Source: Euglena gracilis (taxonomy: Eukaryota > Euglenida > Euglenophyceae > Euglenales). From it: a stretch of DNA of 64,000 bases. Below the pieces are notes generated by a model. That model did no database searches. It saw nothing but the letters and a program-made list of their open reading frames with translations, and had not been told where the DNA came from. The stretch covers positions 1,234,504 to 1,298,503 of the forward strand of contig CP154957.1 of assembly GCA_039621445.1 (NCBI GenBank). The letters run 5' to 3'. Of this stretch, positions 32,500-43,179 are shown in pieces. Numbering within the stretch: position 1 is the first letter of the stretch; every line of letters begins with the position of its first letter. The position numbers were made by a program, and so were the translations under genes.

Positions 32500-33135
32500 G
32501 CTGCGGCCCCCAATTGCGGTGGGGTCTCCCACTGGACCCCCCCTTTGCTTAATTAGAGGGGGTTTCAATTGGGGGGTACAGGATTTTTTTTTAACTCGAC
32601 CCCCCCTTGGTTTGGGAGGGGATGGGAATCCATGTCCGGAGCGGCAATTTTTTTTTGGTAAATGGCCTTAGACGGCCCGTCTTTGGGGTGGGTGTCCCAC
32701 CCCCCCAGGGTCTCAAAAAGAAGCTCGGGATTGCAACACTGTGGGGGGGGGGGTCTATTAATTTGGGCGGGTGTTGGCCAATCATACAAAAAATTGCAAA
32801 ATAGATCATTATGGGGAAAGTGTTGGTTGTGTTTTTATTAAAAAAAAAGCCGAAATCGTCCGAAAACTGCCCCTTTTGGACCATTTATTTCCATTTTTGG
32901 ACCGTTGAAAAACCACCCCAGCCGCCGGCCCTTCTCAATCAGGCCATTTTCTCAATTAGGGGGGTTCAATTAGGGGTGTTTTTTCCCCCCTCGAATTTTG
33001 TTGATTTTGCCGCTCAAGCAGGAGGGAAATTGATGATGTGGTGTTGCAATCAACCACAAACAAATCTGTTGTTGACGTTAATTTATATGGAAAATGTACT
33101 GCTTGAGATGTTTTCATGCTTAGCAACATAAATGA
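32500..33135. other. Spacer, no gene supported
   Basis: G/C homopolymers, a CAATTAGG...CAATTAGG cluster at 32940-32990, and scattered A/T runs. Open frames on both strands overlap without motifs. Confidence 0.3.
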
Positions 33136-33759
33136 GTGTCCAGGAGAGTAAATGAAGGCCATAAGAACACAATTTTACTTTATGTGGGGCCAACGTCTTA
33201 CGTAAGTGGTTCCAATGTTTATGGGATTTGGGGCCAATATTTTGGGTACGAGAGGCCTGGGTTTTGGGGACTTGGGGCCAAATTTCAAGGACGAGGTGCC
33301 AACATTTCCAAGAACGGCATAATACCCCCCCACCGTTTCAGAATTTCGCACGTGTTGTCGCCAAGTGCCTGCACAGGTATTTCCTGTCCTCCACATTTCC
33401 GCTTTTTTTTTAGAGACATTTCCTTTTGGGGAAATGCTCAAGAGGTTTGCAAAAATTTTGGGTGTGTGCCTGGTGTTTCGGTCTGTCTTTCACATACCCC
33501 TGTGCCTTTTATTCAGTGGGGGGAGTCGACACAGCTGTGTATTTTTGAGCTTGGATGCCCACAAGCTTTTGTTGCAATGCGAGGTCTGTCACTGATGTAC
33601 AGCGGCCTGAATTTCACAGCTGGTGCACACCGCCTCGTTGAGTTACTCCGGCGACAGCGATATCGCCAATATAAGAAATCTGTGTACGGCATCCTGTGCA
33701 TGAGCGTGGCCACTGGCATTTGGGTCGTATCTTTCCCCAACAAGGAGGACAAAAAATGA
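33136..33759 (+). other. Open reading frame of unknown status
   Basis: 207 codons open from ATG to TGA. The last part (about 33550-33759) has gene-like composition (AFVAMRGLSLMYSG, LVELLRRQRYRQYKKS, TGIWVVSFPNKEDKK), while the first 130 codons look like translated spacer. It could be a 3' exon whose upstream part is elsewhere. I recognise no family. Confidence 0.25.
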
Positions 33760-34289
33760 TGGGCTATGAAATTGCAGGAAAAAATATCATAGGAAAAACT
33801 TATGGGATTTTTTTTTGCATTTTGACAAATACATTATGGGAAAATTCAGCATTTTACAGAAAATGTTTTCAGTTGCAATTAATTTTTTTTGAAAAAAGTC
33901 AACTAAAAGTTCCAAAAAAAAAGGCCAAATTGGATTTCCGGTGAGGTGTTGCAAAATTGGTGCCCCGCTGGCAAATTCATCCCCCGCCATACACCCCTCC
34001 CACACACCTCACCATCCTCCATCCCCACACCTCTGACTCTTGCATAGGCTAGTGGGAGAGACAATTTTTGCAATATATGCTTCTATATTTTTGCAACAAT
34101 ATATGCTTCTGGCTTTTTCCTGATTTTTCGTTTCAAAAAAATAAGACCAAAAAATTGACAGCATTAATATTTGGGGGTTTATTATTTTTGGGGAGTTATC
34201 ATTTGGGGGGTTAACATAACCCCGTCCTTTTGTGGCTGAAATTTGACTACCCTTGAGAAACTGGACTGGGCTGGGCTGGACAGAAATTA

Positions 34290-34722
34290 CTGGAAGAAAT
34301 TCTTATGTCTCCCGTAATTTTTGTCTGGACTCTGTGCTTATTCTCTCTCTTTTCTCAGTTATTTGTCTGCAGTTTCTGGGACACAATGAATGAAATTATC
34401 GTGTCCCCATATTATTTCACCAAGGACACATTTTTGGAGGTTTCTTTTTGGTTTGGCAGTCTTGCACAGCCATCACCTGATCAAAGTTCAGGAAGCTGAT
34501 TTTCTGCAGGACACAGTTGTTCAGATGGTGGTGAATCCAAGAATATTTGGAGAAAAGGAGAGGCGTGGGTCGCTTTTGGCTGGGATGATTGCGGAAGTTG
34601 AAACAGTTGTGGATGGAGTGAAACTGAACGTTGAGTCAGTGAAAATAACCTTGATCATTCCTATGCAACCACTTCTGCCCATTGTAAAGCAGCACCTTGA
34701 TTGCCGCCTTCAAGAATTATAG
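34290..34722 (+). other. Possible short coding remnant
   Basis: The frame ending with TAG at 34722 reads IFGEKERRGSLLAGMIAEVE and VDGVKLNVESVKITLIIPM, which has plausible protein composition, but no motif or splice context supports it. The overlapping minus frame is not better. Confidence 0.2.
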
Positions 34723-35045
34723 TGTCATTCCCAGCAGAGAGCAGAAGATGGTGCCAAATTGTTGTTCTGGTGGTGTCTGCAGTTCTAATGGTGTGAGGGC
34801 GTAGTGGTGGGGGGAGAGATGAGGAGGCGAGAGAGGTGAGGGGGGTAGTGGTGTTGAATTGCGACCCAGCAGCGCTCCATGTCCAAGACAGGAATACTGT
34901 CTGCACCTCCACATCACTGCTGAAGGGTACGCTGAGCGCAGGCTGTGGAGTCCAGGGGGCCTCACAACCATGATTTGAACTCCTCCCCAATTTAACGCCC
35001 ATGCAAAAAAACCCCCTGGGGGAAATTTCAGGGAAAATGCAATAA

Positions 35046-35168
35046 AAATGAGTAGTGACCACTACTCATTTTTACCACTCACTCACCATTACTACCTCCC
35101 CACTACTCACTCACCACTACTACACTTACTATTACTAGACTACCACTACTCACTCACCACTACCTCTT
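35046..35168. repeat. (CACTACTCACTCAC)n imperfect microsatellite
   Basis: Reiterated CCACTACT, CACTCACCA and ACTACTAC words over about 120 bp. Confidence 0.85.
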
Positions 35169-36335
35169 AAAGCCTCGGATAGAACAAATTTTTTTTTTCC
35201 GAAAAAACTGGGTGTACACTCGTAATTTTTCTTGCTAAATTTTCAAACTCAGGCTTTCAAATATGTCAAATTATTCAAAGCTATAAAGATGAGGAAATAT
35301 TTCAATGCAAAAACACAGGATTGGGGTAAAGGAGAGGGGTGGCAAATGAGTTTTCGTCAAAACGTGGTAAACAAAATGTTTGTTCCGGGGAGTATATTTA
35401 TTTCTGTTTCCCAAATGCTTCATTTGGAAGATTGTGATTTTGCAAGAATCAGATCATCTGCCCAAAAACCAAATCGAGATTATGGACTTCAAAGGTACCA
35501 AGAAACAGCATCCATAAAAAAAACAGTGGTGATATGCATTTGAAAATAGTTTTTTTAGAAAAAAATCGTAATACTTCTTTTTTTGTTTCTTTTGGTCTCC
35601 AATGATTTTTTTGTAGTTTTTTTTTGCTCAAATTCCACCAAGTTTCATTTGCATTCCTTTTTATTCTGCAAACCAAATTATTGCCAAAGCTGCCACCGAA
35701 TGGGGAACTTTGCGCATTTTCCCCATTATTCCATGCTGCCTGAGGCACCTGTGAGCATTCCCAAAGGGGTGTTACTATTTGGTTCAGATATTTTTTTAAG
35801 TTTCGTGACCCGGGGGGGGGGGGAGGGGGTGGGTGGGTGTCCCAGCCGAGCCCCCTACCCCTGGGGTCAGGCTGAGTGAGTGCCCCTCCAGAGGCGGGGT
35901 TTCCCCCTATTTTTGGCGCGAAGCTCGGATTTTTTTGACCCCAAAATTGACCCCCAAAAGTAGGTCCCCCGAGCCCCCCCCCCCCCCCAGGGGGTGGGTG
36001 GGTCGGACCTCCCCTCTCCCTGGGTCCCAGAGGGCCTCTGATGTGGTTGCCAGATGAAAGTCAGGAGGCACACATCATTTTTGGAAATGCCTGCACCTTC
36101 ACAGCAAACCTCGAGACAACAAATATCTGGTCGAATCAAATGGAATCAGCATCAACGTCAGAAAAGAGTGTTGGGATTCTTCCTCTAGCGTGATTCACTC
36201 CACAGGAGTGCAGCAGGGGGCTTCCTTAGGGGGAATTATCACCTTATTCTGTTTTGATTATTATTTTCACACAAGGAAGTATTCCAATTTTCTCTTTTGT
36301 AATGCGGTCCAGGTGGATAAAAGCTTTGCGTGCCT

Positions 36336-37042
36336 AAATAACTTTGCAGGGGGGAAGGCCGAAGAAGATCGGTCCAAATAACTTCCCCCCTTTACAAATA
36401 AAAATGCGAAAATTGAAGCATCTCTTTGGGAAATAAGGAGGTGCTAAGCACAAAAATCATCTAAACTTCCGTAATGTCCTATTATTTGATGCATAAAATG
36501 ATGTGATAAATATTAATGAACAGCATAACCCCCCCCCCCGACTCCCCCCATTTATACCGACCACCCTTGGAAAAATCAGAAGAAGTTCATTTATACCGAC
36601 CCCCTCTCTTGCATCCGGTGCACACAAAGGCAATGCACAAAAAGCACAAGGAGGTCGCGGTAAACACAAAAAAGCACCCAGGTTCCCCCCTAACGTCTAA
36701 TTTTGCAAAATATGAAGAGATGGACTGTTGTTTCTTGGTAGTGGACGAGAAATTTGGGGGAGAGGATGAATGCATGTCGCCTTGTCTTCCCCCAGTTGAG
36801 CACCATGACCCATTTACACTGACTCCCCCATTTATACCGACCCCCGGGATTTCAAGAAATGTGAAAGTGACGGACCAACCTGTCGGTACAAATGGGGAGG
36901 GTTTATGGCAACAATCTTCTTTCAGTAAACGTGGTCAATCGGCCCATCAATGGTATGGAACTTCCCAAATAACTTTGCAGTGGGTCGGGGCCAAAAGGAT
37001 CGGTCCACTAACTTTGCAGGGGGCAAAGTTATTTGGGGGGTT
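36336..37042. repeat. Cluster of AACTTTGCAGG / TTTATACCGACC repeats
   Basis: 36336-36392 and 36958-37042 share AAATAACTTTGCAG...GATCGGTCC. The second has inverted ends (AAATAACTTTGC and GCAAAGTTATTTGG). Between them, CATTTATACCGAC follows C or CCC words at about 36550, 36590 and 36828. The outer limits, TA at 36536-36537 and TA at 37043-37044, carry oligo-C and oligo-G, but the inner words differ, so this may be two elements joined. Confidence 0.45.
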
Positions 37043-37367
37043 TACCAATATTGTGTTTTGTGTATGGTTGTGGATTATCCACCCCACCACCACCAGTGCA
37101 AAAAAGGGCCTTTCGCCTGCTTATCGCCAATCTCGTCCACAAGTGCAGCTTCCTGATGTCATCGGGGCATGGTGAAGTTCTGTCTGCCATTTGCGAAAGA
37201 GGAGGTTGGCCTCTTCGATCTTTTCCTGTGGATAGTTCTTGTGCGGAGTGCTCCTGTGTCCTAGCCCTCTCTGGCTGATGTCAGACTTCATGCAGGGATT
37301 CCCACAAATTTGTGCCACAAATTAGCATGAATAAGCATGAACTGAACCATCACAAACCTGGCACTTT

Positions 37368-38090
37368 CCCAAAATCACGAATAATCACAAATAATTGCGA
37401 ATAACCACGAATGGCCACAATCAATTGTGAACAATCACAAATGAAAACGAATGTGGAAACGTGGAACGTGGAAACGTGATTGGGACGGATGGTGAAATCT
37501 GACCTCCTGAAGTGTGTACAAAATAACAAGGCGGACCACGAGGTGCTTGGGACCACAGAGCACAGAGGAATGTCGGAGCAAGATTAAAAGACGTTTGGTA
37601 AACACAGCTAGCTGCGCTGCGGACCCCCAAGGGGGTCGAGCAGTAATAATTTTTTTGCACCGGCGAAGCTGGGTGGACCAAAAATTTTGGAAAATGGGGT
37701 GGAAAATGGACAAATTGCGCTTTTGGAAGGGTTTTTGGGTTTTCACCTCAAGAGTTTGAAGGATGCGGTAAGGATATTCATCTGGGTTGGACTTTATCAG
37801 CAAAAATTATTGTAATACAAAAAATCCACGAACTTCCAATGACAATCCACAAACTTCCGCAAAATGCCACAAAACATGACAAAATTCCATTCCATTTTCA
37901 GACTGAATTGCCATTCTGTGCGAAAAATGAAAGAATGGACACCTTTTTGGTGGCGTGAATGACGGCAAAATGACCATGGATGATCATGAGCAAGCACAAG
38001 AAATCATGAATGATCACAAACAGGCACATATGATCATGAACAATCTCAAATAATGACGGACGATCACAAATGATCACGAACAATCATGAT
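37368..38090. repeat. Scattered AATCACGAAT / ATGATCACAAA low-complexity repeats
   Basis: Two blocks (37368-37455 and 37840-38090) are built from imperfect AATCACGAAT-, CACAAAT- and GATCATGAA-type words. They explain the H/V/I-rich minus-strand frames. The 37460-37830 interval between them has no recognisable gene. Confidence 0.55.
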
Positions 38091-38236
38091 TTTGGAAGCA
38101 AGGGGTTTAGCTCGAACCTGTGGGATACCCCCCATTGTGATGACTTCCAAATTTTGAAGGTGCAAGCATGTGAACCTTGATTTCCCATCTGCACCCTTTC
38201 TCTCATCTTGTCCTCCCCTCCTCTCTGCTCCTCCAG

Positions 38237-38332
38237 AATGCCAGCCCTCCCAATGACGATGAGTCCTCCGACGATTCTATGCTCGACGTTGCGCCTTCTA
38301 CTCAGCGCCAAGTGATGTCAACCATCAAGTGA
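38237..38332 (+). CDS. Possible terminal exon of an unidentified gene
   Basis: A long pyrimidine tract (about 38198-38235, TCTCATC...CTCTGCTCCTCCAG) leads to an AG after which a frame opens. It reads NASPPNDDESSDDSMLD then VAPSTQRQVMSTIK and stops at TGA. An acidic, serine-rich C-terminus behind a textbook acceptor is suggestive of a last exon. No upstream exon was identified, so this remains a guess from splice context. Confidence 0.3.
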   Translation, partial: NASPPNDDESSDDSMLDVAPSTQRQVMSTIK

Positions 38333-38339
38333 TGTTAAC

Positions 38340-39400
38340 ATGAATAGATCAATGTAGATGGATGTCGATGGATACCAATGAATCGCCACAACTGCTGGAG
38401 TGCTGGGGCAGGCGTGAGTTGGATGAGAACAGGGCACTCTCCCGTGTTTTGGCCATCTGTTGCCTTCGTTTGGAGGGTGTCATCGGTTTCCATTCGTTGC
38501 TTCCGTTTTTTTTTTCTCACTGAGCGATATCCAGTGGTGGACTTTGGTGGAGGCCAACTTTGAATTTGGTTGACTGGGCCCAAAATGATAGTTAATTTTT
38601 AGGGGTTGTTTTCCAAAGTGTTGTTTTTTTTTTAAACCAAAGAACGCGAAAGCGTCGGTCTTTGATCACAAATTGCGTCGGTCTTTGACCACAATTTTTT
38701 TCGGGTGCACGGAGAGAAGGCGTTGATGAAGCAATATAAAAAAGGAAGCTGCATGCATGTCTTGCTTGTTGATGTTCATGTTCAGGATGAGAATGTTCAG
38801 AACAAAGCGTAGAATGAGGTTTGCGGGCTGCAGAAGAAGAAACCCCTGGCTCATTGGTAGGTGGCCACGGTAACCCAGGCTGTTGAAGTTAACATGAGGT
38901 AGAACTGCTTCGTCATTAGTGATGGAAGGTTGATTTGTGGAACCTCTTCGGCACCTCATACGGGCTGACCCACAATGTCCACTCAGACCCACCCTATAGG
39001 GTCAGGTTTGGTTGGTCAGCCGAAGGGGGGGGGTTATAAAGTTAAGGAATTGTTGGTGAAAATCTAACCCCAAAATGATCCCAAACCCCCCAAATTGGTA
39101 AATTTTGCAAAATTCGTCAAAAATGGCATGTTTTTTGATGATATTTGTTGACATAAAAATTGACAAAAAAATCGTTTTGGGAGGTTTTGCAGCCGAAAAC
39201 ATCGTCCCTGGCGTTCTTCATTTTTCTTCCCGGGGGGGTTTATAAGTCAAGGTTTGGTTGGGTCGGCCTGGGGGGGGGTATCAGTGAGGGGGTTTACAAG
39301 TGGGGGGAGTTTTAAGTGGGGGAGGGTTGCTGAGCTCTTAAACCAGGTTTTGTGTAGTGCTGAGCTCTTTACCTGTCTGATGGTGCCATGCTGCAGCAGA
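38340..39400. other. Spacer, no gene supported
   Basis: Contains a GGTCAGCC...GGTTATAAAG C/G-rich repeat fragment at 39000-39040 with an inverted relative at about 39230-39300 (TTTATAAGTCAAGG, GGTTTACAAG). The word GTGCTGAGCTCTTTA/GTTGCTGAGCTCTTAA is duplicated at 39325-39370 and also occurs at 18870. Confidence 0.35.
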
Positions 39401-39424
39401 TGTTTGAGGCATGTGGCTGCGAGG

Positions 39425-39605
39425 GCGGACCTTCCGCCCGACCTGGCGGCCCAGCCCGGCCCGGCCTGGCCGGCGGCCCGGCCCGGACCGTCCGGCGGCC
39501 CGGCTCGGCCCCACCGGCTGGCGGCCCGGCAGCCTGGCAGCCCGGCCCAGCCCGGCGGCCCGGCGGCCCGACCCGGCCTGGCCTGCCGGCCAGGCACAGT
39601 CTGGG
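39425..39605. repeat. (CCCGGC)-rich GC satellite tract
   Basis: Imperfect CGGCCCGGC/GGCGGCCCGG repeats, nearly pure G+C. All three frames on both strands are open as G/P/A/R-rich nonsense. It is followed by the 39638-39811 copy of the GGGTCCGGGAGGCC repeat. Confidence 0.8.
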
Positions 39606-39637
39606 AGGCCCAAAAAGATGGTTTTGGGCAAAAAATT

Positions 39638-39811
39638 TTCGATTTTTTTTCCAGCATTTTTGACCCGGAATTTTTTTCGACTTTTTTTGACCCGGAAATG
39701 ACCCAAAATGCATGAAGAACGGGAGGCTGGGGGTTTAAAACGCTCATTGCCGTCTCGAAACAGTTTTTCCGGGTCCGGGAGGCCAAAAACATGGTTTTGG
39801 GCAATTTTTTT
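39638..39811 (+). repeat. Third copy of the GGGTCCGGGAGGCC repeat
   Basis: Matches 19040-19370: TTTTTTTGACCCGG, ATGACCCAAAATGCAT, AACGCTCATTGCCG, TTTTTCCGGGTCCGGGAGG, CAAAAACATGG. Confidence 0.65.
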
Positions 39812-40194
39812 TGATAGGAAAACTGCGGTTGTGTCTGTAACCATTTGCTTCACCATGAATGGCTTCAGCGAATGGAGGGCGCCTCCTAACTCTTCCACTC
39901 CCTGCCCACGGATCGCTCGCCACTCCATCATGGCTGCCAGCAATTATTCCTTCCCTGTCAGCAGCCAACCTGGACCCCTGATGCCCTCTGATGCCCACAG
40001 CCAAGCACCACAGAAATCCCTCTGGACATTCTGGTTAATGCCCCATCAACATCAGACACTGCGTCCAAATAATTGCAATTAAAAAGGACATTGAAAGCAC
40101 ACAAATGCACATTGGTGCGTACGTTGCACAGTGAGGCTATTTTTTGTTCTGAGAGCATGCCGAAGGCCGAGTAAGTCAGCTGTCAAAAGTAACC

Positions 40195-40437
40195 CAAAAG
40201 TGCCCAGTCCCTGGTACCGGCCAAACCGTGACCTGACAGGTTGGCCGGTTCCAAAGATCCTGCCAGTTTCCCAGCTTGGGCATTTCAAGGGAAAGTCAAT
40301 CAAAAATGATCCTGACAGGTTCGCCAGTGTCTGACAATGTCCTATGCTGATAGGTTCGCCAATACCAGGGACCCTGACAGTTTCCCGAGCGGGAACCTGA
40401 CAGGTTCTCGGGCATGACAGTTTCCCGGGGGGGGGTA
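40195..40437. repeat. CCTGACAGGTT / CAGTTTCCCG reiterated repeat
   Basis: The word CTGACAGGTT followed by GGCC, CGCC or CTCG occurs at about 40230, 40312, 40350 (variant) and 40398. AGTTTCCCAG or AGTTTCCCGG alternates with it. It ends in a G run plus TAGG, so it resembles one side of a C-capped element whose other end has been lost. Confidence 0.5.
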
Positions 40438-40477
40438 GGTAATATGTATGCTAAATAACTACATGAGGTGTGTGGGG

Positions 40478-40827
40478 CATAGATTCACTTAACACCTGTG
40501 TGACCCCTCCCCCCCGGGGCGGTGGGTGGGTTTTAGAGAGTGGGTGGGTGGGTTGGGGCACTGGGATCCCCCTGGGGGGGGGTGGGGCCCCCTGGGTCAG
40601 GTTTTTGTCCGGCCGTAGGCCCGGTTGGAAGAAATTTTCTGCGTTTTCGGCCAAATTTGGCTGGATTTTGGCTGGATTTTGGGTGGGTGGATGGTTGACC
40701 CCCTCTGGGGGGGAGGGTTGGGTGGGTGGGTGGATTTTCGAAAAAAGTGGGTGGGTGGGTTTGGGCCTGGGAAAGAATGCTCACCCCCCCCCCCCCCGGG
40801 GGTTATTAAGTCTTAAGTGAATCTATG
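40478..40827. mobile_element. 350-bp hAT-type MITE, 8-bp TSD GTGTGGGG
   Basis: The target duplication GTGTGGGG is perfect at 40470-40477 and 40828-40835. The ends are CATAGATTCACTTAA and its perfect reverse complement. The inside has many GGGTGGGTGG runs and GGCC-rich words typical of this set. Confidence 0.9.
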
Positions 40828-41208
40828 GTGTGGGGGCACAGGGGGTTCCATTAACGCCATCCCTTTTGGGTGGGGGGAGCGTTCAGCCCCCCCCCCCCAG
40901 CCTGTGACAGGAAGGAATAGCCGCATGCCAATCCCATTCCAGCGCAGGCAAGAGGGAAAAGGTGGACCACACTGGAGTGTGGCAGAAAAAGCTGGGGTCG
41001 GACAAGATAACGCAGGTGGAGAGCCCCGCCCAGTAGCAAATGACGGGTCAACGTCGCTGCTGGGTTTCATTTGCGGACGAGCAACCCTGCTGGCAATGAT
41101 GGAGGGTATAAAGGTCACTGAAACGACCATTCAGACATGGTCAACAATTAATCTGGGACGTTTGCAACAATCCCCAAACCAGCACAAACTCCAAATCCCC
41201 CAGGAGTA
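40828..41208 (+). other. Possible exon cut by a TA-flanked element
   Basis: The plus frame is open from 40817 to beyond 41200. Its later part (about 41050-41200) reads LLGFICGRATLLAMMEGIKV then TIQTWSTINLGRLQQSP, better composed than typical spacer. It runs into the element at 41209. Family unknown; the opposite strand is open too, hence the low confidence. Confidence 0.25.
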
Positions 41209-41310
41209 CCTCCCCCCCGCCCTTGTCGTTGACACGGCGTGTCGTTGACCCCCCCCCGTGTCAACGACACTTTTCTGGAACATTGGCGTGTCAACGACAA
41301 GGGGGGGGAG
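41209..41310. mobile_element. 102-bp TA-flanked C-capped element (word TCAACGACA)
   Basis: TA flanks lie at 41207-41208 and 41311-41312. The left end is CCTCCCCCCC then CCTTGTCGTTGACACG. The right end is CGTGTCAACGACAAGG plus a G run plus AG. Two further inverted copies of GTGTCAACGACA/TGTCGTTGAC lie inside, so the whole element can fold. Confidence 0.7.
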
Positions 41311-41312
41311 TA

Positions 41313-42640
41313 CCCATCGCTTTGCACTGGTTGAAGGGGATCCTTTTTTATCTTCATCAATTTGGCCTGCAAATCGGCTCCCTCCCCATGTTTGTGATTT
41401 GGAAAGTTTGCGGCCGAAGTTCAGTTCCTGCTGCGATTAGCATGCTATTAACTTGGACCCCGACACTTAAATGCATGTGGGGAGGACAGGGTTCGATATA
41501 GGGGCAGGTGGGGGGTCGGACCCAATCCCAGTTGGGGGGGAACGCCCCCTCCTGTAAAGTGGCGTGGTCCAGGTGACCGATTTTCCCCCCTGCGCAAAGC
41601 GCCGGGCCGCAATTTTTGCCCCCCCCCCCCAAAGTCGGCCAAAAGTGCCATTTTGGGCAAAAATTCGAAGAAAAATGCACAAATCGTTCGGTGCAAAGCG
41701 CCAGAAGGAAAAAAGACCTTTAGGGGTGTCCTAGATACCCCTAGGGTTGCTCTGGACACCTGCTGGCAAGTGGGGGACCTGACCCCCCAAAGTCCAGGAG
41801 GGGTGGTGGACACCCCCCCCTCTAACCCGTGCACCCTCCATATATCAACTCCGGGTGTGGGGGTTGGTAACCGGTACTCCTGACCGATTTGGAAGAAACA
41901 ATCGAGGAGCAGATGTTCCATAAAGGAGCAACTGCTCTCAGTTACCCCTTCATGCCATATGTGCCACCCAGGATGGGAGGAGTCTAAACCATACTTAAGG
42001 GTACCCCCATCCGTCTCCTGAGTCAGATCCCCCACCCCCGACTGGGGTGGGGGACCTGGCTAGTTCTTTTCGGAGTGTTTGACTGGCTTTTTTTGCTCCG
42101 AATCCCCCGGGGGGGGGGGCTCGGCCAGGACTGCGCTGGAAATTTTTGGGGGGTTTGGCCAAAACTCATTAATTTTGAGCCATTTTTGGCGGAATGGCCA
42201 GAGTCACCCCCCCGGGTGTGGGAAGTGGTGACTGTTTTGTTTTAAAAATCAATTCACTGGTTTTTGAAAGCGGAAAGTCCGAATCCCTCCAGGACCATAG
42301 ACCATAGCTTCCCACACATCCCTGGGCTCCCAAAGTCCCCTAACTTTGGGAAATATTTTCAACTTTCAACTCTTTCAACTTTTCTGACCTGGCTCTAACT
42401 TCTGGAATCTGTTTCTCACGACTTACATTCATCAGGAATTGCAGATGAAATTTTCATCATACAATGGCTGTCGCCAACCACCTCAACAAGGCTTCTGCTT
42501 GCTTCTCCAAAGCAGAAAACTTTAGGAAAAAATAAAGGTTTTTTTTTTACAGGGCCTCCTGACATGCAGAAAAAATATGCCACATGTCCCAGGACTTAGA
42601 ACATTCATTCAACAAATGTTGAAGTAGGCTAGCGAAAAAA
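41313..42640. other. Spacer with MITE fragments, no gene supported
   Basis: Fragments of the hairpin MITE set: GCGCAAAGCGCCGGG (41590) and GTGCAAAGCGCCAG (41685); a CCACCCC...GGGGTGGG hairpin at 42030-42055; and GGAGTGTTTGACTGGC...AAAGCGGAAAGTCCG at 42075-42285, related to 56560-56815. No coding motif seen. Confidence 0.4.
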
Positions 42641-42643
42641 ATC

Positions 42644-43174
42644 ATGAAGTCCCAGATCCGCAAAATAAGAGACGAGAACAAAAATAACAACAACGAAGTT
42701 TTGCAGATCTCAAACTTTGGCTGCCAATGTCGCACTCAACAAGAGCTGCCTTGGACCACTTGTGCAGCTTCGCAAATGACAATTCCCGCGCTTTTGTGGC
42801 GCTCGCCCACAACACCGGCGGCTGCCCCCCCATCGCCCCCTCCCCGCCCAGGCTGCTGCTTTCTCAGGCGGAAGCTGGGCCTGACCCTGGCCCACCCGCT
42901 TGCAGTGGCCTCCACCCCGCAGCCCAGGCCGAGCCCTCCTGCGCTGCACCTCGTGGTGCCCATTGCCTGGGACCTGCTGCGGGGCCACCGTGCGCACAAC
43001 CAGGGCTGGCTCGGGATCCCAAAAAACGCTGTGGGTGGTGGCTGGGGGGGGTCCGACCTTCCCGTGAAGCCTTGCCCTCAACCCGTACGCCCTGGACGTT
43101 CTCGGCACCCCGGCCACGGCAGGCACGGCAGCAGGTGCGGCAGTGTGGGGGCTGGTTCGGCGAAGACGGGCTGA
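42644..43174. other. GC-rich island with conflicting open frames
   Basis: About 42790-43160 is markedly GC-rich, and at least two plus frames and two minus frames are open across it. One plus frame contains AALDHLCSFANDNSRAF then VALAHNTGG. I considered a family-B polymerase exonuclease motif but could not sustain it. It may be a degraded exon of the GC-rich type seen at 47-54 kb. Not assigned. Confidence 0.25.
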
Positions 43175-43179
43175 ACTGT

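Noticed and set aside
39388-39804. Gly/Pro/Arg-rich open frames in four reading frames near 39.4-39.8 kb
   Set aside because: By-product of the CCCGGC satellite, open in every direction.
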